Source: Thermoleophilaceae bacterium
Lineage (GTDB): Bacteria; Actinomycetota; Thermoleophilia; Solirubrobacterales; Thermoleophilaceae
NCBI GenBank assembly: GCA_030447875.1
Contig: JAUJOA010000001.1
Coordinates: 154,946 to 218,945, forward strand
Length of the DNA: 64,000 nt
Reading direction: 5' to 3'
Position numbers and translations under genes: made by a program. This document shows, piece after piece, positions 21,275 through 30,584 of the stretch (its first letter is position 1; each line of letters starts with the position of its first letter). The notes beneath the pieces were generated by a model that worked only from the letters and a program-made list of their open reading frames with translations, did not search any database and was not told the origin of the DNA.

Positions 21275-21918
21275 GCGCCGCCTTCAGAGGGCTGCGAACG
21301 GAGGTCGTCCACGACAACCTCGAGCGCGTTCGCGAGCGGATCGCCGCGGCGGGCCGCGAGCCCGCCGACGTGGAGATCTGCGCGGCGGTGAAGTACGTAC
21401 AGCCCGACGACCTGCCGGTCCTCGCCGAGGCCGGCTTGACGCTCGTCGGCGAGAACCGCGCGCAGAGCCTCGTGTCGGCGGGCGAGCGTTACGGCGACCT
21501 GTTCACCTGGGACTTCATCGGCACCCTGCAGAGCAGGAAGGTCCGCGACGTCGCGCCAAGGGTGAGGCTGATCCATTCGGTGGCCTCCGACTCCGCACTT
21601 CGCCGGCTCGAGCGCCATCCGGCCCCCGAGATCCTCGTGGAGGTCAACGTGGCCGGGGCGGCGGACAAGGCTGGGATCGCACCCGACCGGCTGACCGAGT
21701 TCATCGACCGCTCGCCGGTGCCCGTCTCCGGCCTGATGACCATGCCGCCGCTTGCAGAACGCCCCGAGGACAGTCGCTCTCACTTCGCCCGGCTCGCGGA
21801 GCTCGCGGGCGAGCACGGCCTGGAGCGGCTGTCGATGGGGACCTCGCAGGACTACGAGGTGGCCGTTCAGGAGGGCGCGACGATCGTGCGCCTCGGAACG
21901 GCTCTCTACAGTCGCTAG
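21259..21918 (+). CDS. yggS: PLP homeostasis protein, YggS/PLPBP family
   Basis: A non-enzymatic pyridoxal-phosphate-binding barrel (alanine-racemase N-terminal fold) that buffers PLP. In 219 residues: LERVRERIAAAGREPADVEI, the PLP lysine in AAVKYVQPDD (about residue 39), LVGENRAQSL, WDFIGTLQSRKVRDV, and the phosphate-binding LSMGTSQDYEVAVQEGATIV ending RLGTALYSR. The start is uncertain between GTG 21259 (16-base overlap with pgeF) and TTG 21271 (4-base TTGA overlap). Confidence 0.92.
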   Translation: MADGLSAAFRGLRTEVVHDNLERVRERIAAAGREPADVEICAAVKYVQPDDLPVLAEAGLTLVGENRAQSLVSAGERYGDLFTWDFIGTLQSRKVRDVAPRVRLIHSVASDSALRRLERHPAPEILVEVNVAGAADKAGIAPDRLTEFIDRSPVPVSGLMTMPPLAERPEDSRSHFARLAELAGEHGLERLSMGTSQDYEVAVQEGATIVRLGTALYSR

Positions 21919-21924
21919 GGGCGC

Positions 21925-22776
21925 TCATCCGGGGTGGTTCGGCAGCTCCCGGCCGAGGAAGGCGTCGATCGCGCGCGAGACCTGCGCACCGCGCCACGCC
22001 AGCGGCGACTTGCCCGGCTCCTCCACGACAAGCTCGGCGCGCGGCAGTCGCTCGACGTAGGACTCGGCGACCGCGAGAGGATGCTCGGGGTCGGACTCGT
22101 CGCGGCTCGCGACGACGAGCGTGGGAGCCTCGACCCGCTCGAGCAGCTCCAGGCCCGTGAAGGCGCGGGAGCTCGGCACGACCCTGATCGCGTCGGCCAG
22201 CGCCTCCGGATGCCGGTGACGCTCGAGCCGCTGGCGGGTCAGGCGCAGGAGCGGCTCGCGCCAGCGGTCCTCGACCGAAGGGCTGTAAGCGGACATGAAG
22301 CCCTCCACGCCCGCGCGCTCCAGGCCGTCGGCAAGCGACTCCCACCCCGCCAGATCGGCGGCGTTCGAGTGCGGCTCGCCGGTGTAGGCGGGCGTCGACT
22401 GCACGAGAGCGGCCACCCGATCCGGTCGCGCTATGGCGAAGGCCAGCGCCGTGGCGGCGCCCATGGAACTGCCCACCAGCACGGCCCGATCCACCCCCGC
22501 GTGATCGAGGATCGCCTCCAGGTCGGCGGTCATGTCGGCGTACTCGTAGGCTTCCGTCGAGGGCGCCGGCGCCGAGTCGCCGTGGCCGCGCGCGTCGTAG
22601 GCGATCACCCGGTAGCCCCGGCGCTCGAGCAGCCGGGACCCCATCACGACGTAGCGGCGCGTCGCGGTGAGCCCGTGCAGCAGCACGAGCGGGGGGCCGT
22701 CTCCCGCGCTCTCGCCCCGCAGCGTCACGCCATGGCTCTCCACATCGAATGGAGCGGTGCTTGGGTGGGGGGGCAT
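21925..22776 (-). CDS. Alpha/beta hydrolase
   Basis: A 283-residue serine hydrolase of the alpha/beta fold. Motifs: oxyanion region LVLLHGLTATRRYV, YDARGHGDSA, nucleophile elbow LVGSSMGAATALAFA (Ser about residue 106), and the acid region VVASRDESDPEHPLAVA; the C-terminal catalytic His is not in an obvious standard motif, the region reading EEPGKSPLAWRG, where His would be expected. That makes activity uncertain. It is convergent with yggS (seven bases) and divergent from sepF. Substrate unknown. Confidence 0.75.
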   Translation of the reverse strand: MPPHPSTAPFDVESHGVTLRGESAGDGPPLVLLHGLTATRRYVVMGSRLLERRGYRVIAYDARGHGDSAPAPSTEAYEYADMTADLEAILDHAGVDRAVLVGSSMGAATALAFAIARPDRVAALVQSTPAYTGEPHSNAADLAGWESLADGLERAGVEGFMSAYSPSVEDRWREPLLRLTRQRLERHRHPEALADAIRVVPSSRAFTGLELLERVEAPTLVVASRDESDPEHPLAVAESYVERLPRAELVVEEPGKSPLAWRGAQVSRAIDAFLGRELPNHPG

Positions 22777-22853
22777 CCAGGGATCCTGGCGGTCGACGCT
22801 GTAACGTGTAAACGAAAGGATTTTCGCCGTCCCGGGCGAAAACGACCGGCAGC

Positions 22854-23393
22854 ATGGCGCTACGCGACACCTGGCACCGCGCTCTCGTCTACTTCGGCTT
22901 GGCCGAGGACGAGGAGCGTTACCGCGACGAGCCCGAGCCCGAGCCGGACCCCGAGCCCGAGGCCGAGATCCACGACCGCTACCGCGAGCGGCCGAACGTG
23001 CGCCGCCTTGCCGGGCGCCGCCGGCGGGACGAGATCGACGACATCTTCGCGGACGACCCACGGCCGTCGTCGCGGGAGACGCGCGTCCTGCGCCCGGTGG
23101 GGAACGGGAAGGCCGACGTCCAGGTCCACCTCGTGGTGCCGAAGAACTTCAACGACGCCCAGCAAGTGGCCGACCGCTTCAAGGAGTCCGTTCCGGTGAT
23201 CCTGAACCTGCAGTCGAGTGACACGGACCTGTCCAAGCGACTGATCGACTTCGCCTCCGGTCTCACCTACGCGCTCGAGGGGGGCATGCAGCGGATCGCC
23301 GACAAGGTCTTCCTGCTCACGCCTCGCAACGTCGAGGTCTCGGCGGAGGAGCGCGCGCGGCTGCTCGAGAAGGGCTTCTTCAACCAGTCCTAG
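22854..23393 (+). CDS. sepF: Cell division protein SepF
   Basis: Membrane-bound FtsZ partner needed for Z-ring assembly in actinobacteria lacking FtsA. The 179 residues show an N-terminal amphipathic membrane anchor (ALRDTWHRALVYFGLAEDEE), an acidic Pro/Glu-rich linker (about 20-45) and the C-terminal SepF core: VHLVVPKNFNDAQQVADRF, ILNLQSSDTDLSKRLIDF, ASGLTYALEGGMQRIADKVF and LLTPRNVEV. The anchor at the very N-terminus confirms the ATG 22854 start. Confidence 0.95.
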   Translation: MALRDTWHRALVYFGLAEDEERYRDEPEPEPDPEPEAEIHDRYRERPNVRRLAGRRRRDEIDDIFADDPRPSSRETRVLRPVGNGKADVQVHLVVPKNFNDAQQVADRFKESVPVILNLQSSDTDLSKRLIDFASGLTYALEGGMQRIADKVFLLTPRNVEVSAEERARLLEKGFFNQS

Positions 23394-23441
23394 CCAGGCC
23401 GGCTCGGCGCGCGCGGTGAGCCGACCGTATGCTGGCTCTCC

Positions 23442-24200
23442 ATGCGGATCGGACTGATCGGAGCGGGAAACATGGCCGGCGCGCTCGCGCGGGGGTTCGG
23501 CGAGCCGGCTCTCGTGTCGGACCCCGACGAGCGGCGCGCCCACGCGCTCGCCGAGGAGGTCGGAGGCGAGGCGCTGCCGTCGAACGCCGACGTCGCGCGG
23601 CGCGCCGACCTCGTGATTCTCTGTCACAAGCCCGCGCAGCTCGGCGAGGTGGCCGCGCAGCTGGGAGGAACGGCGCAGGCGGTTGCCTCCGTCCTCTGGG
23701 GAGTGTCGGTCCACGAGCTGGAGGACGCGTACCCCGGCGTCCCCGTCTACCGGTTCATGCCCAACATCCCCGTCCAGGTCGGGAGCGGCCTCGTGGCCTA
23801 CGTGCCGGGCAGTCGTGCCGGCGAGGGCGCTGAGGGAGCCGTGCTCGAGCTCTTCGGGCGGGCGGGGACCATCCTTCCGCTCGACGAGGACCTGATCGAC
23901 GCCGCCGGTGCGGTTATGAGCTGCGGCCCCGCGTTCTTCTCGCTGATCGCGGAGGCGCTCGCCGACGCGGGCGCAGGTCACGGCCTCGAGCCGGCCGCGG
24001 CCCGCCGAATGGCCGTCGAGACCATGGCCGGCACGGCCGACGTGCTGAGGGGGGAAGGCATGGACACCGCTGCCCTTCGCGAGCGCGTGGCATCGCCGGG
24101 CGGCGTCACCGCTCGCGGCTTGGAGGCACTGGAGCGAGACGGCGTCCGGGCGGCGTTCGAGGATGCCGTCGAAGCGGTTCTCGGAGGGCCCGGGCGATGA
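23442..24200 (+). CDS. proC: Pyrroline-5-carboxylate reductase
   Basis: Last step of proline synthesis, reducing pyrroline-5-carboxylate with NAD(P)H. In 252 residues: the Rossmann motif IGLIGAGNMAGALARGF at the N-terminus, LVILCHKPAQLGEVAAQL, VYRFMPNIPVQVGSGLVAY, and the C-terminal signature with ESLVSPGGVTARGL-like sequence, here RERVASPGGVTARGLEALE. ATG 23442 is immediately before the Rossmann strand. It overlaps yggT by four bases; the sepF-proC-yggT order is common in actinobacterial division clusters. Confidence 0.93.
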   Translation: MRIGLIGAGNMAGALARGFGEPALVSDPDERRAHALAEEVGGEALPSNADVARRADLVILCHKPAQLGEVAAQLGGTAQAVASVLWGVSVHELEDAYPGVPVYRFMPNIPVQVGSGLVAYVPGSRAGEGAEGAVLELFGRAGTILPLDEDLIDAAGAVMSCGPAFFSLIAEALADAGAGHGLEPAAARRMAVETMAGTADVLRGEGMDTAALRERVASPGGVTARGLEALERDGVRAAFEDAVEAVLGGPGR

Positions 24201-24508
24201 GCCCCTTCCTGCTCGCGATCACGCGCGCCGACGTGGCGGCTTACGTCGAGACCTTCATCTACCTCTACGTGGTACTGATCTTCGTCCGGGTTATCGCGTC
24301 CTTCTTCACTCGGATCCCCTACAACCGGGCCCTGAGCGCCTTCCTCGGCTTCGTCGACGACGTGACGAACCCGTACCTGAACCTGTTTCGCCGCATCCTC
24401 CCGCCGGTGCGTCTGGGCCCCGCCGCGCTCGACCTCACGCCGATGATCGGCACGGTCGTGCTCATCCTCGTGGGCGTCAACCTCCTCGTCCCGCTGATCC
24501 GGGGCTAG
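24197..24508 (+). CDS. YggT family membrane protein
   Basis: A 103-residue protein with two hydrophobic spans (about 14-35 and 82-100). Between them is the YggT signature FFTRIPYNRALSAFLGFVDD followed by VTNPYLNLFRRILPPVR. Family members are small membrane proteins linked by context to cell division or osmotic tolerance; their molecular role is not settled. It is translationally coupled to proC (ATGA) and precedes lspA by about 60 bases. Confidence 0.88.
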   Translation: MSPFLLAITRADVAAYVETFIYLYVVLIFVRVIASFFTRIPYNRALSAFLGFVDDVTNPYLNLFRRILPPVRLGPAALDLTPMIGTVVLILVGVNLLVPLIRG

Positions 24509-24568
24509 AGCTTTGATCTTCGGCGTGGCGGCAGCGGGCGAGCCGCGGCGCCTCAGCCGCGCGTCGCC

Positions 24569-25042
24569 GTGACCGTGCGAACGACTGCGTGGGCGCGCGC
24601 GGGGAGCGTGGCGGGCGCGGTCGTAGCTCTCGATCAGGTGACCAAGGCGATCGTCGTGGCTTCGCTGGCCCGTGGGGAGAACGTGAACGTGTTCCTCGCG
24701 CTCGACGTGAGCCACGTTCGCAACACCGGCGTGGCGTTCGGCGTCCTGGCCGGCGGGGGCGGCGCGATAGTGGTTCTCGTGGCGATGGCCATGCTGGCGC
24801 TCCTGGCCTACTTCGCCCGCCACGCGCGGGTCGACTACCTCTGGCTGCCCGTGGGCGCGATCGTCGGCGGCGCCCTTGGGAACCTCGCCGACAGGGCACG
24901 CGAGGGAACGGTCATCGACTTCATCGACTTCGTCTTCTGGCCGGCGTTCAACCTCGCCGACACCGCGGTCGTCGTGGGCGTGCTCGGCGTGCTGTACGTG
25001 ATGGAGGGTCAGCCCCGAGCGGGCAGGACGGGGGCGGGGTAG
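24569..25042 (+). CDS. lspA: Lipoprotein signal peptidase (signal peptidase II)
   Basis: Aspartyl protease of the inner membrane that removes signal peptides from lipid-modified prolipoproteins. The 157 residues have four hydrophobic spans and the conserved boxes: VALDQVTKAIV, VRNTGVAFGVL, GALGNLADRAREGTVIDFID (first catalytic Asp) and FNLADTAVVVGV (second catalytic Asp). GTG 24569 gives a normal short N-terminus. The rluA-family gene follows after four bases, the usual lspA-rluD pairing. Confidence 0.94.
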   Translation: MTVRTTAWARAGSVAGAVVALDQVTKAIVVASLARGENVNVFLALDVSHVRNTGVAFGVLAGGGGAIVVLVAMAMLALLAYFARHARVDYLWLPVGAIVGGALGNLADRAREGTVIDFIDFVFWPAFNLADTAVVVGVLGVLYVMEGQPRAGRTGAG

Positions 25043-25046
25043 GCCG

Positions 25047-25979
25047 ATGGCGGAACGCTTCGAGCTGGTCGTCGGCGTGGGTGAGGAGGGGCTGAGGCTC
25101 GACGTGGCCATGGCGGCACTCCCTGAGATCGGCTCGAGGACGCTTGCTCAGAGGTTGATCGACGCGGGACAGGTGGCGGTCGATGGTGAGCCACGGCCGA
25201 AGCGCCATCTCCTCGCTAGCGGCGAGCGCGTGGAGATCGAGCTCCGAGCCCTCCACGGCGCCCAGCCGGACCCCGCGGCCGGCGAGGGCGTCCCCCACTT
25301 CATCGCCTACGAGGACGAGCACCTGCTTGTGGTCGAGAAGCCCGCCGGCGTGGTCGTCCATCCCGCGCCGGGACACGCCACCGGCACCCTCGCCCAGGCG
25401 CTCGCGGCGCGCGGTGCGCGCGGCGGCGCGCGGTGGCGTCCCGGCATCGTGCACCGGCTCGATCGCGATACCTCCGGCCTGCTGGTGGTCGCGAAGGGCG
25501 AGGCGGTCCACCGAGCCCTCCAGGAGCTGATTCGCGCCAGGCGAATGGCGCGCCGATACCTAGCGCTCGTCGACGGGCGGCCAGCCTCGAGGACCGGCAC
25601 GATCGACGCCGCGCTCGGCCGCGACCGCTCGCATCGTACGACCGTCTCCACTCGCACCGACCGACCGCGCGCTGCCAGGACGCACTTCCGCCAGCTCGAG
25701 GCCTTCCCTGCCTCGACCCTCGTACAAGCTCGCCTCGAGACCGGCCGCACCCACCAGATCCGCGCGCACTTCGCGGCGATCGGGCATCCCGTCCTCGGCG
25801 ACGAGACGTACGGTGGCGGGACTAGCGGGCGGCTCGGACTCACCCGGCAGTTCCTCCACAGCGCCCGGCTCTCGTTCGCCCACCCGATAGGAGGGGCACA
25901 CATCGACTGCGAGTCGGAGCTGCCGGCCGACCTCCGCCATGCGCTCGAGGCCGCTAGCCGCGAGCCGGCGAACGCCTGA
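25047..25979 (+). CDS. RluA-family 23S rRNA pseudouridine synthase (RluD-like)
   Basis: Converts uridines in large-subunit rRNA to pseudouridine. The 310-residue product has an N-terminal S4 domain (SRTLAQRLIDAGQVAVDGEP), the RluA motif I EKPAGVVVHPAPGH, catalytic motif II GIVHRLDRDTSGLLVVAKG (Asp about residue 138), and motif III ETGRTHQIRAHFAAIGHPV with LGDETYGG. RluD is the likely subtype because of the S4 domain and the lspA neighbour, but the exact target positions are not readable from sequence. Confidence 0.9.
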   Translation: MAERFELVVGVGEEGLRLDVAMAALPEIGSRTLAQRLIDAGQVAVDGEPRPKRHLLASGERVEIELRALHGAQPDPAAGEGVPHFIAYEDEHLLVVEKPAGVVVHPAPGHATGTLAQALAARGARGGARWRPGIVHRLDRDTSGLLVVAKGEAVHRALQELIRARRMARRYLALVDGRPASRTGTIDAALGRDRSHRTTVSTRTDRPRAARTHFRQLEAFPASTLVQARLETGRTHQIRAHFAAIGHPVLGDETYGGGTSGRLGLTRQFLHSARLSFAHPIGGAHIDCESELPADLRHALEAASREPANA

Positions 25980-26105
25980 CGAGGCTTGCCTCTATCCTCT
26001 GCCCCGCAAGGCAATCGACCTCCGTCCGTGCACGAAGCGGCCCTGCCCGGCAAGCCCGGGTCCGCGACCCGGCCGGCCGGAGCACAGCTAACAAGGGAGC
26101 ATCTC

Positions 26106-27022
26106 GTGGCTCAGGTGAGCATCAAGGAGCTGCTGGAGGCCGGCGTGCATTTCGGCCACCAGACAGGTCGCTGGAACCCCAGGATGCGCCGCTACATCTT
26201 CGGGGAGCGCGGCGGGATCCACGTGATCGACCTCCAGCAGACCGCAAAGCTGCTCCAGCAGGCTCAGGAGTACGCGGCCCAGCTGGCCGGTCGGGGCGGA
26301 ACCATCCTCTTCGTCGGAACCAAGAAGCAGGCGCGCGACGCGGTGAAGGAGGCCGCGGAGAGGTCGGGAATGCCCTACGTGAACCAGCGCTGGCTCGGCG
26401 GGCTGCTCACGAACTACCAGACGATCTCCAAGCGGATCAAGCGGCTGCACGATCTGACCGACTGGACCGAGAACGGCACGCTCGAGCTCCTGCCCACGCG
26501 CGAGCGCATCGGCGCCATCGCCGAGCGCGACAAGCTCGAGATGAACCTCGGCGGCGTCCGTGACATGCAGCGCGTGCCCGACGCGGTGTTCGTGGTCGAC
26601 CTGAAGACGGAGGTCATCGCCGTCAGGGAGGCCGAGCGCCTCAAGCTCCCGATCATCGCGCTCGTGGACACCAACTGCGACCCGCAGCCGGTGAGCTACC
26701 CGATCCCCGGGAACGACGATGCCATCCGCTCCTGCAAGGTGGTGATCGACGCCATCGGTGACGTGGCAGCTGAGCGCGCCACGCAGTTCCGGCTCGAGGA
26801 GGAGCGGGCACGTAGGGAGGCCGAGGAGCAGGCCCGGCGACAGGCCGAGGAGAAGGCGCGCAGGGATGCGGAGGAGCAGGCGCGGCGAGAAGCCGAGGAG
26901 CGCGCCCAGCGAGAGGCCCAGGAGCAGGCGCAGCAACAGGCGCAGGCCGGGGCTGGGGCGGGGGCCGCGCCCAGCGCTGCCGAGCCGGGGGAGCCCCGCC
27001 GTCACAGGACGCGGGCCAGTGA
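26106..27022 (+). CDS. rpsB: Ribosomal protein S2 with a long repeat tail; frame lost near the 3' end
   Basis: The S2 core (about residues 1-228) is normal: [71 protein letters not shown] and [20 protein letters not shown]. An unusual tail follows: six 8-residue units of the type EEQARREA (26799-26942), then a Gly/Ala/Pro-rich stretch. As read, the frame never stops and runs through tsf into pyrH. Adding one G to the G5 run at 26987-26991 restores a stop at 27020-27022, overlapping the tsf GTG by four bases as in many gene pairs here. The GTG 26106 start has AAGGGAG nine bases upstream. Confidence 0.9.
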
Positions 27023-27624
27023 GCGCCGCCGTGACCGCCGGGGACGTCAAGGCGCTCCGCGAGCGCACCGGAGCGGGCATGATGGACTGCAAGAACGCGC
27101 TCCAGGAGGCGGCGGGCGACATGGATCGCGCGATCGAGATCCTTCGCGTGAAGGGCCAGGCCCAGGCGGCCAAGCGTGGCGAGCGCATGGCCTCGGAGGG
27201 GGTCGTGGAGACCTATATCCACGCTACCGGCAAGATCGGAGTGCTCGTCGAGGTGGACTGCGAGACCGACTTCGTCGCCCGCAACGACGACTTTCGCGAG
27301 TTCGCCCGCGACGTGGCCCTCCATGTCGCCGCCGCCGCGCCGCTCTACGTGGCGGAGGACGACGTGCCGGAGGAGGCCCGCGCCGCCGAGCTTCGCGTCT
27401 TCGAGGAGCAGGCTGCCGACAAGCCCGAGAACGTACGCCCGCGGATCGCCGAGGGGCGGCTCAGGAAGTGGCTCGAGGAGGTCGTGCTCCTGAACCAGCC
27501 GCACGTGAACTCCGACAAGCACGAGGGCAAGACGATCGAGGAGCTACGCGCCGAGGCCGCCGCCCGGACCGGCGAGAACGTCGTGATCCGCCGGTTCGAG
27601 CGCTTCGAGGTCGGAAGGGACTGA
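27019..27624 (+). CDS. tsf: Translation elongation factor Ts
   Basis: Nucleotide-exchange factor regenerating EF-Tu-GTP. The 201-residue protein is the short EF-Ts type: N-terminal UBA-like domain [19 protein letters not shown] then [15 protein letters not shown], the core [33 protein letters not shown], and the C-terminal [22 protein letters not shown] 27019 is placed by the GTGA overlap with the reconstructed rpsB stop; a second GTG, at 27031, is possible. Part of rpsB-tsf-pyrH-frr. Confidence 0.95.
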   Translation: MSAAVTAGDVKALRERTGAGMMDCKNALQEAAGDMDRAIEILRVKGQAQAAKRGERMASEGVVETYIHATGKIGVLVEVDCETDFVARNDDFREFARDVALHVAAAAPLYVAEDDVPEEARAAELRVFEEQAADKPENVRPRIAEGRLRKWLEEVVLLNQPHVNSDKHEGKTIEELRAEAAARTGENVVIRRFERFEVGRD

Positions 27625-27632
27625 CCGGAGCC

Positions 27633-28397
27633 ATGGCCGGCGTAACCCCGGACCGCGGCAACGGGACGCCCAGCGGCCGCCAGGACACGGTCTTTCGGCG
27701 CATCCTCCTGAAGCTGTCGGGAGAGGCGCTGCTCGGTGACCTCGAGTACGGCGCCGATCCCGACCGGATAGCCGCCATCGCCGCGCAGGTCTCCCACGTG
27801 GCTCAGCGCGGCGTGGAGGTCGCGATCGTGGTGGGCGGCGGAAACGTCTACCGCGGCCTGTCGGGCGCGGCCGCGGGAATGGATCGCGCCACGGGCGACT
27901 ACATGGGCATGCTCGCGACCGTGCTGAACGCCCTCGCGCTGCAGGACGCCCTGGAGAAGCTCGGGGCGCACACGCGCGTCCAGTCGGCCATCACGATCTC
28001 CGAGGTCGCCGAGCCCTACATTCGCAGGCGCGCCATTCGCCATCTCGAGAAGGGACGGGTCGTCATCTTCGCCGCCGGCACCGGGAACCCGTTCTTCACT
28101 ACCGACACCGCGGCGGCGCTGCGTGCGCTCGAGATCCACGCGGAGGCGATCTTGATGGCGAAGAACGGGGTGGAGGGCGTCTACGACGCCGACCCGCGGG
28201 TCACGCCTGATGCGCAGTTCCTCCCGGAGCTCAGCCACCGCCATGCGATCGAGAGACGGCTCGCGGTGATGGACTCCACCGCGCTGTCGCTGTGCATGGA
28301 CAACGACCTGCCGATCTACGTCTTCAACATGGACGACGAGCACAACATCGACCGGATAGTGTGCGGCGAGCGCGTCGGAAGCGTCGTCTCCACGTGA
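27633..28397 (+). CDS. pyrH: Uridylate kinase
   Basis: Phosphorylates UMP to UDP in pyrimidine nucleotide synthesis; a hexameric amino-acid-kinase-fold enzyme. The 254 residues contain [71 protein letters not shown] and the C-terminal [23 protein letters not shown] 27633 has GGAG five bases upstream. A 20-residue Ser/Thr/Gly-rich N-terminal extension precedes the kinase fold. Confidence 0.95.
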   Translation: MAGVTPDRGNGTPSGRQDTVFRRILLKLSGEALLGDLEYGADPDRIAAIAAQVSHVAQRGVEVAIVVGGGNVYRGLSGAAAGMDRATGDYMGMLATVLNALALQDALEKLGAHTRVQSAITISEVAEPYIRRRAIRHLEKGRVVIFAAGTGNPFFTTDTAAALRALEIHAEAILMAKNGVEGVYDADPRVTPDAQFLPELSHRHAIERRLAVMDSTALSLCMDNDLPIYVFNMDDEHNIDRIVCGERVGSVVST

Positions 28398-28427
28398 CCG
28401 GCAGGCGGGGCACCGCGTGAGCGAATC

Positions 28428-28985
28428 ATGATCGACGAGCTGCTGCAAGACGCCCGCGAGCGGATGGCGAAGACCGTGGACTCCACCCGCGGCGAATTCA
28501 CGACGGTGCGCACGGGTCGGGCGTCCCCGCACCTCCTGGACCGCATCGAGGTCGACTACTACGGCGCACGCACCCCGCTCAGGCAGCTGGCCAACATCTC
28601 CGCCAGTGAGGCCCGGCTACTGACCGTCACCCCCTACGACAAGTCCTCGATCAAGGCGATCGAGAAGTCGATCATTGAGTCGGACGTAGGGCTGACGCCC
28701 TCGAACGACGGCAACGTGGTCAGGCTCGCCATCCCCGAGCTGACGGAGGAACGCCGCAAGGAGCTGGTCAAGGTCGTTCGCGGGATCGCCGAGAACGGCC
28801 GCGTGGCCGTGCGGAACATCAGGCGCGACGTGATGCACGACCTACGCGAGCTGAAGGGCGCCGGCGAGGCCGGCTCGGACGAGGAGCACCGTGCCGAGGC
28901 CGAGCTCCAGGAGCTCACGGACTCGCGCGTCAAGGAGATCGACGACTTCCTCGCCGGCAAGGAACAAGAGATCCTCGAGGTGTGA
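28428..28985 (+). CDS. frr: Ribosome recycling factor
   Basis: Splits post-termination ribosomes together with EF-G. The 185-residue protein has the tRNA-mimic three-helix bundle with RTGRASPHLLDRIEVDYYGA, TPLRQLANISASEARLL, SDVGLTPSNDGNVVRLAIP and TEERRKELVKVVRGIAE, then RNIRRDVMHDLREL. The length is typical. The stop overlaps the GTG start of uppS by four bases. Confidence 0.96.
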   Translation: MIDELLQDARERMAKTVDSTRGEFTTVRTGRASPHLLDRIEVDYYGARTPLRQLANISASEARLLTVTPYDKSSIKAIEKSIIESDVGLTPSNDGNVVRLAIPELTEERRKELVKVVRGIAENGRVAVRNIRRDVMHDLRELKGAGEAGSDEEHRAEAELQELTDSRVKEIDDFLAGKEQEILEV

Positions 28986-29662
28986 GCGAGCCGGCGCCCG
29001 GCGGGGCGAGGTACGTGGCCATCATCACCGATGGCAACGGCCGTTGGGCGCAGCAGAGGGGGCTTCCGGTGCTGGATGGCCACCGGGCCGGCGCCGATGC
29101 CGTGAAGGCGCGCCTCCGCGACGCGGCGGAGTTCGGCATCCGCGAGCTCACGGTCTACTCGTTCTCGACGGAGAACTGGAGTCGCCCGCCGGCCGAGGTC
29201 GAGGGCCTGATGGCGATGTTCGCCGACCGGATCGACCGCGAGACGCCGGAGCTGGACGACGAGGGCGTGCGCATGCGGTTCATCGGCCGGCGGACCGGCG
29301 TGGCCCCAGAGCTCATCGAGCGCATGGAGTGGGCCGAGCGGGTGACCCAGTCCAACGAGCGAATCACCCTGTTCGTGGCCTTCAACTACGGAGGCCGCGC
29401 CGAGATCGTGGACGCCGCACGACGGTTCGAGGGGGGCGACGACGGAGACTTCGCCGCTCTGCTCTACGCGCCCGAGATGAACGACCCGGACCTCCTGATC
29501 CGGACGAGCGGCGAGCGGCGGCTGTCGAACTTCCTGCTGTGGCAGTGCGCCTACTCGGAGTGGGTGCTCTCGGACGCGATGTGGCCGGACTTCAGCAGAG
29601 AAGACCTCGCCGCGGCTCTCGAGGAGTTCCAGGCGCGCCGGCGCCGCTTCGGAGCGCGGTGA
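28982..29662 (+). CDS. uppS: Isoprenyl transferase (undecaprenyl diphosphate synthase type)
   Basis: cis-Prenyltransferase making the C55 (or shorter) polyprenyl diphosphate carrier for cell-wall precursors. In 226 residues: the N-terminal DGNGRWAQQRGLPVLDGHRAG (preceded by Ile-Thr rather than the common Met; catalytic Asp about residue 15), LTVYSFSTENWSRPPAEV, FNYGGRAEIVDAA, DPDLLIRTSGERRLSNFLLW and YSEWVLSDAMWPDF. It lies between frr and cdsA and uses isoprenoid precursors from the MEP pathway enzymes encoded nearby (dxr, ispG). Confidence 0.93.
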   Translation: MSEPAPGGARYVAIITDGNGRWAQQRGLPVLDGHRAGADAVKARLRDAAEFGIRELTVYSFSTENWSRPPAEVEGLMAMFADRIDRETPELDDEGVRMRFIGRRTGVAPELIERMEWAERVTQSNERITLFVAFNYGGRAEIVDAARRFEGGDDGDFAALLYAPEMNDPDLLIRTSGERRLSNFLLWQCAYSEWVLSDAMWPDFSREDLAAALEEFQARRRRFGAR

Positions 29663-30510
29663 GCTTGGCCTCGCGGGGGCGCTCTGCCGAGCGACGGTCC
29701 ACTCGACCGCCGCGTGGGACCTCGGACCTCGGCGCGCGCATCCTGGTGGCGATCCCCGCGATCGGCTTCGCGATCGCCATCGTGGCCTTCGGCGGGCCGG
29801 TGTTCGCCGCGGGCGTCTTCGCGCTCGGCGTCATGGCGATGCACGAGCTGTACGACCTGGCGCGACGGGTGCAGCCGGTGGACATCGCGGGCTTCCTCGG
29901 TCTGGCCGCGCTGCTCCTCGCCGCCCTCTACGGCGGCCGCGAGGAGGTGCTGCTGGTGCTCGTCGCCACGGTCCCGCTGGTCTTCTTCCTGACGCTCCTG
30001 AGGCCGCGTCGCGAGAACGCCTCGTGGTCGATCGCCGTGACGGTGCTCGGCATCGTCTGGATCGGCTTGGGGCTGGCGCACGCGGTGCTGCTGCGCGACC
30101 TCCCGCACGGCGGCGGCCTGGTACTGGATGTCCTGATCGGAACTTTCGTAGGCGACACCGCGGCCTACTTCGGCGGCCGCATGTGGGGGCGCAGAACGCT
30201 CGCCCCGCTCATCTCGCCCAACAAGACGCTCGAGGGCCTCGTCGCCGGCATCGGCGGTGGGACGCTCGCTTTCTGGCTGTTCGCCATCGCGTACCAGGAC
30301 TGGTTCGCCGGTCCTGACGCGCTCGTGATCGGGTTCGCGGTGGCGCTCGCGGCACCGATCGGCGACCTCTTCGAGTCGCTCATCAAGCGTGACCTCGAGG
30401 CAAAGGACACCGGGCGCTTCTTCGGCGCGCACGGCGGCGTGCTCGACCGCTTGGACGCCGCTCTGTTCACGGCGGTGGTCGGCTACTACGCGAGCCTCGC
30501 GGTGCTCTAG
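29659..30510 (+). CDS. cdsA: Phosphatidate cytidylyltransferase
   Basis: Makes CDP-diacylglycerol from phosphatidate and CTP, the branch point of phospholipid synthesis. In 283 residues: a basic N-terminal tail of about 25 residues, some eight membrane spans, GDTAAYFGGRMWGRRTLAPL then SPNKTLEGLVAG, and the C-terminal CdsA signature region LIKRDLEAKDTGRFFGAHGG then VLDRLDAALF. The canonical PGHGG reads GAHGG here. GTG 29659 overlaps the uppS stop. Confidence 0.92.
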   Translation: MSLASRGRSAERRSTRPPRGTSDLGARILVAIPAIGFAIAIVAFGGPVFAAGVFALGVMAMHELYDLARRVQPVDIAGFLGLAALLLAALYGGREEVLLVLVATVPLVFFLTLLRPRRENASWSIAVTVLGIVWIGLGLAHAVLLRDLPHGGGLVLDVLIGTFVGDTAAYFGGRMWGRRTLAPLISPNKTLEGLVAGIGGGTLAFWLFAIAYQDWFAGPDALVIGFAVALAAPIGDLFESLIKRDLEAKDTGRFFGAHGGVLDRLDAALFTAVVGYYASLAVL

Positions 30511-30584
30511 CCGGGCGCTCGCGCCGGCGCGTTTCGGAAACGCCCTTACGGAGCGTTCACCCGCGTTCGTAGACTTCACCGGGC

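Noticed and set aside
25986..28397. An 803-codon rpsB-pyrH fusion protein
   Set aside because: The middle is the out-of-frame reading of tsf. A one-G correction gives a normal rpsB stop with the 4-base overlap typical of this genome, and pyrH has its own ATG and ribosome-binding site.
30527..30550. Terminator between cdsA and dxr
   Set aside because: GCGTTT-CGG-AAACGC forms a small hairpin but has no T tract, and the genes look like one operon.
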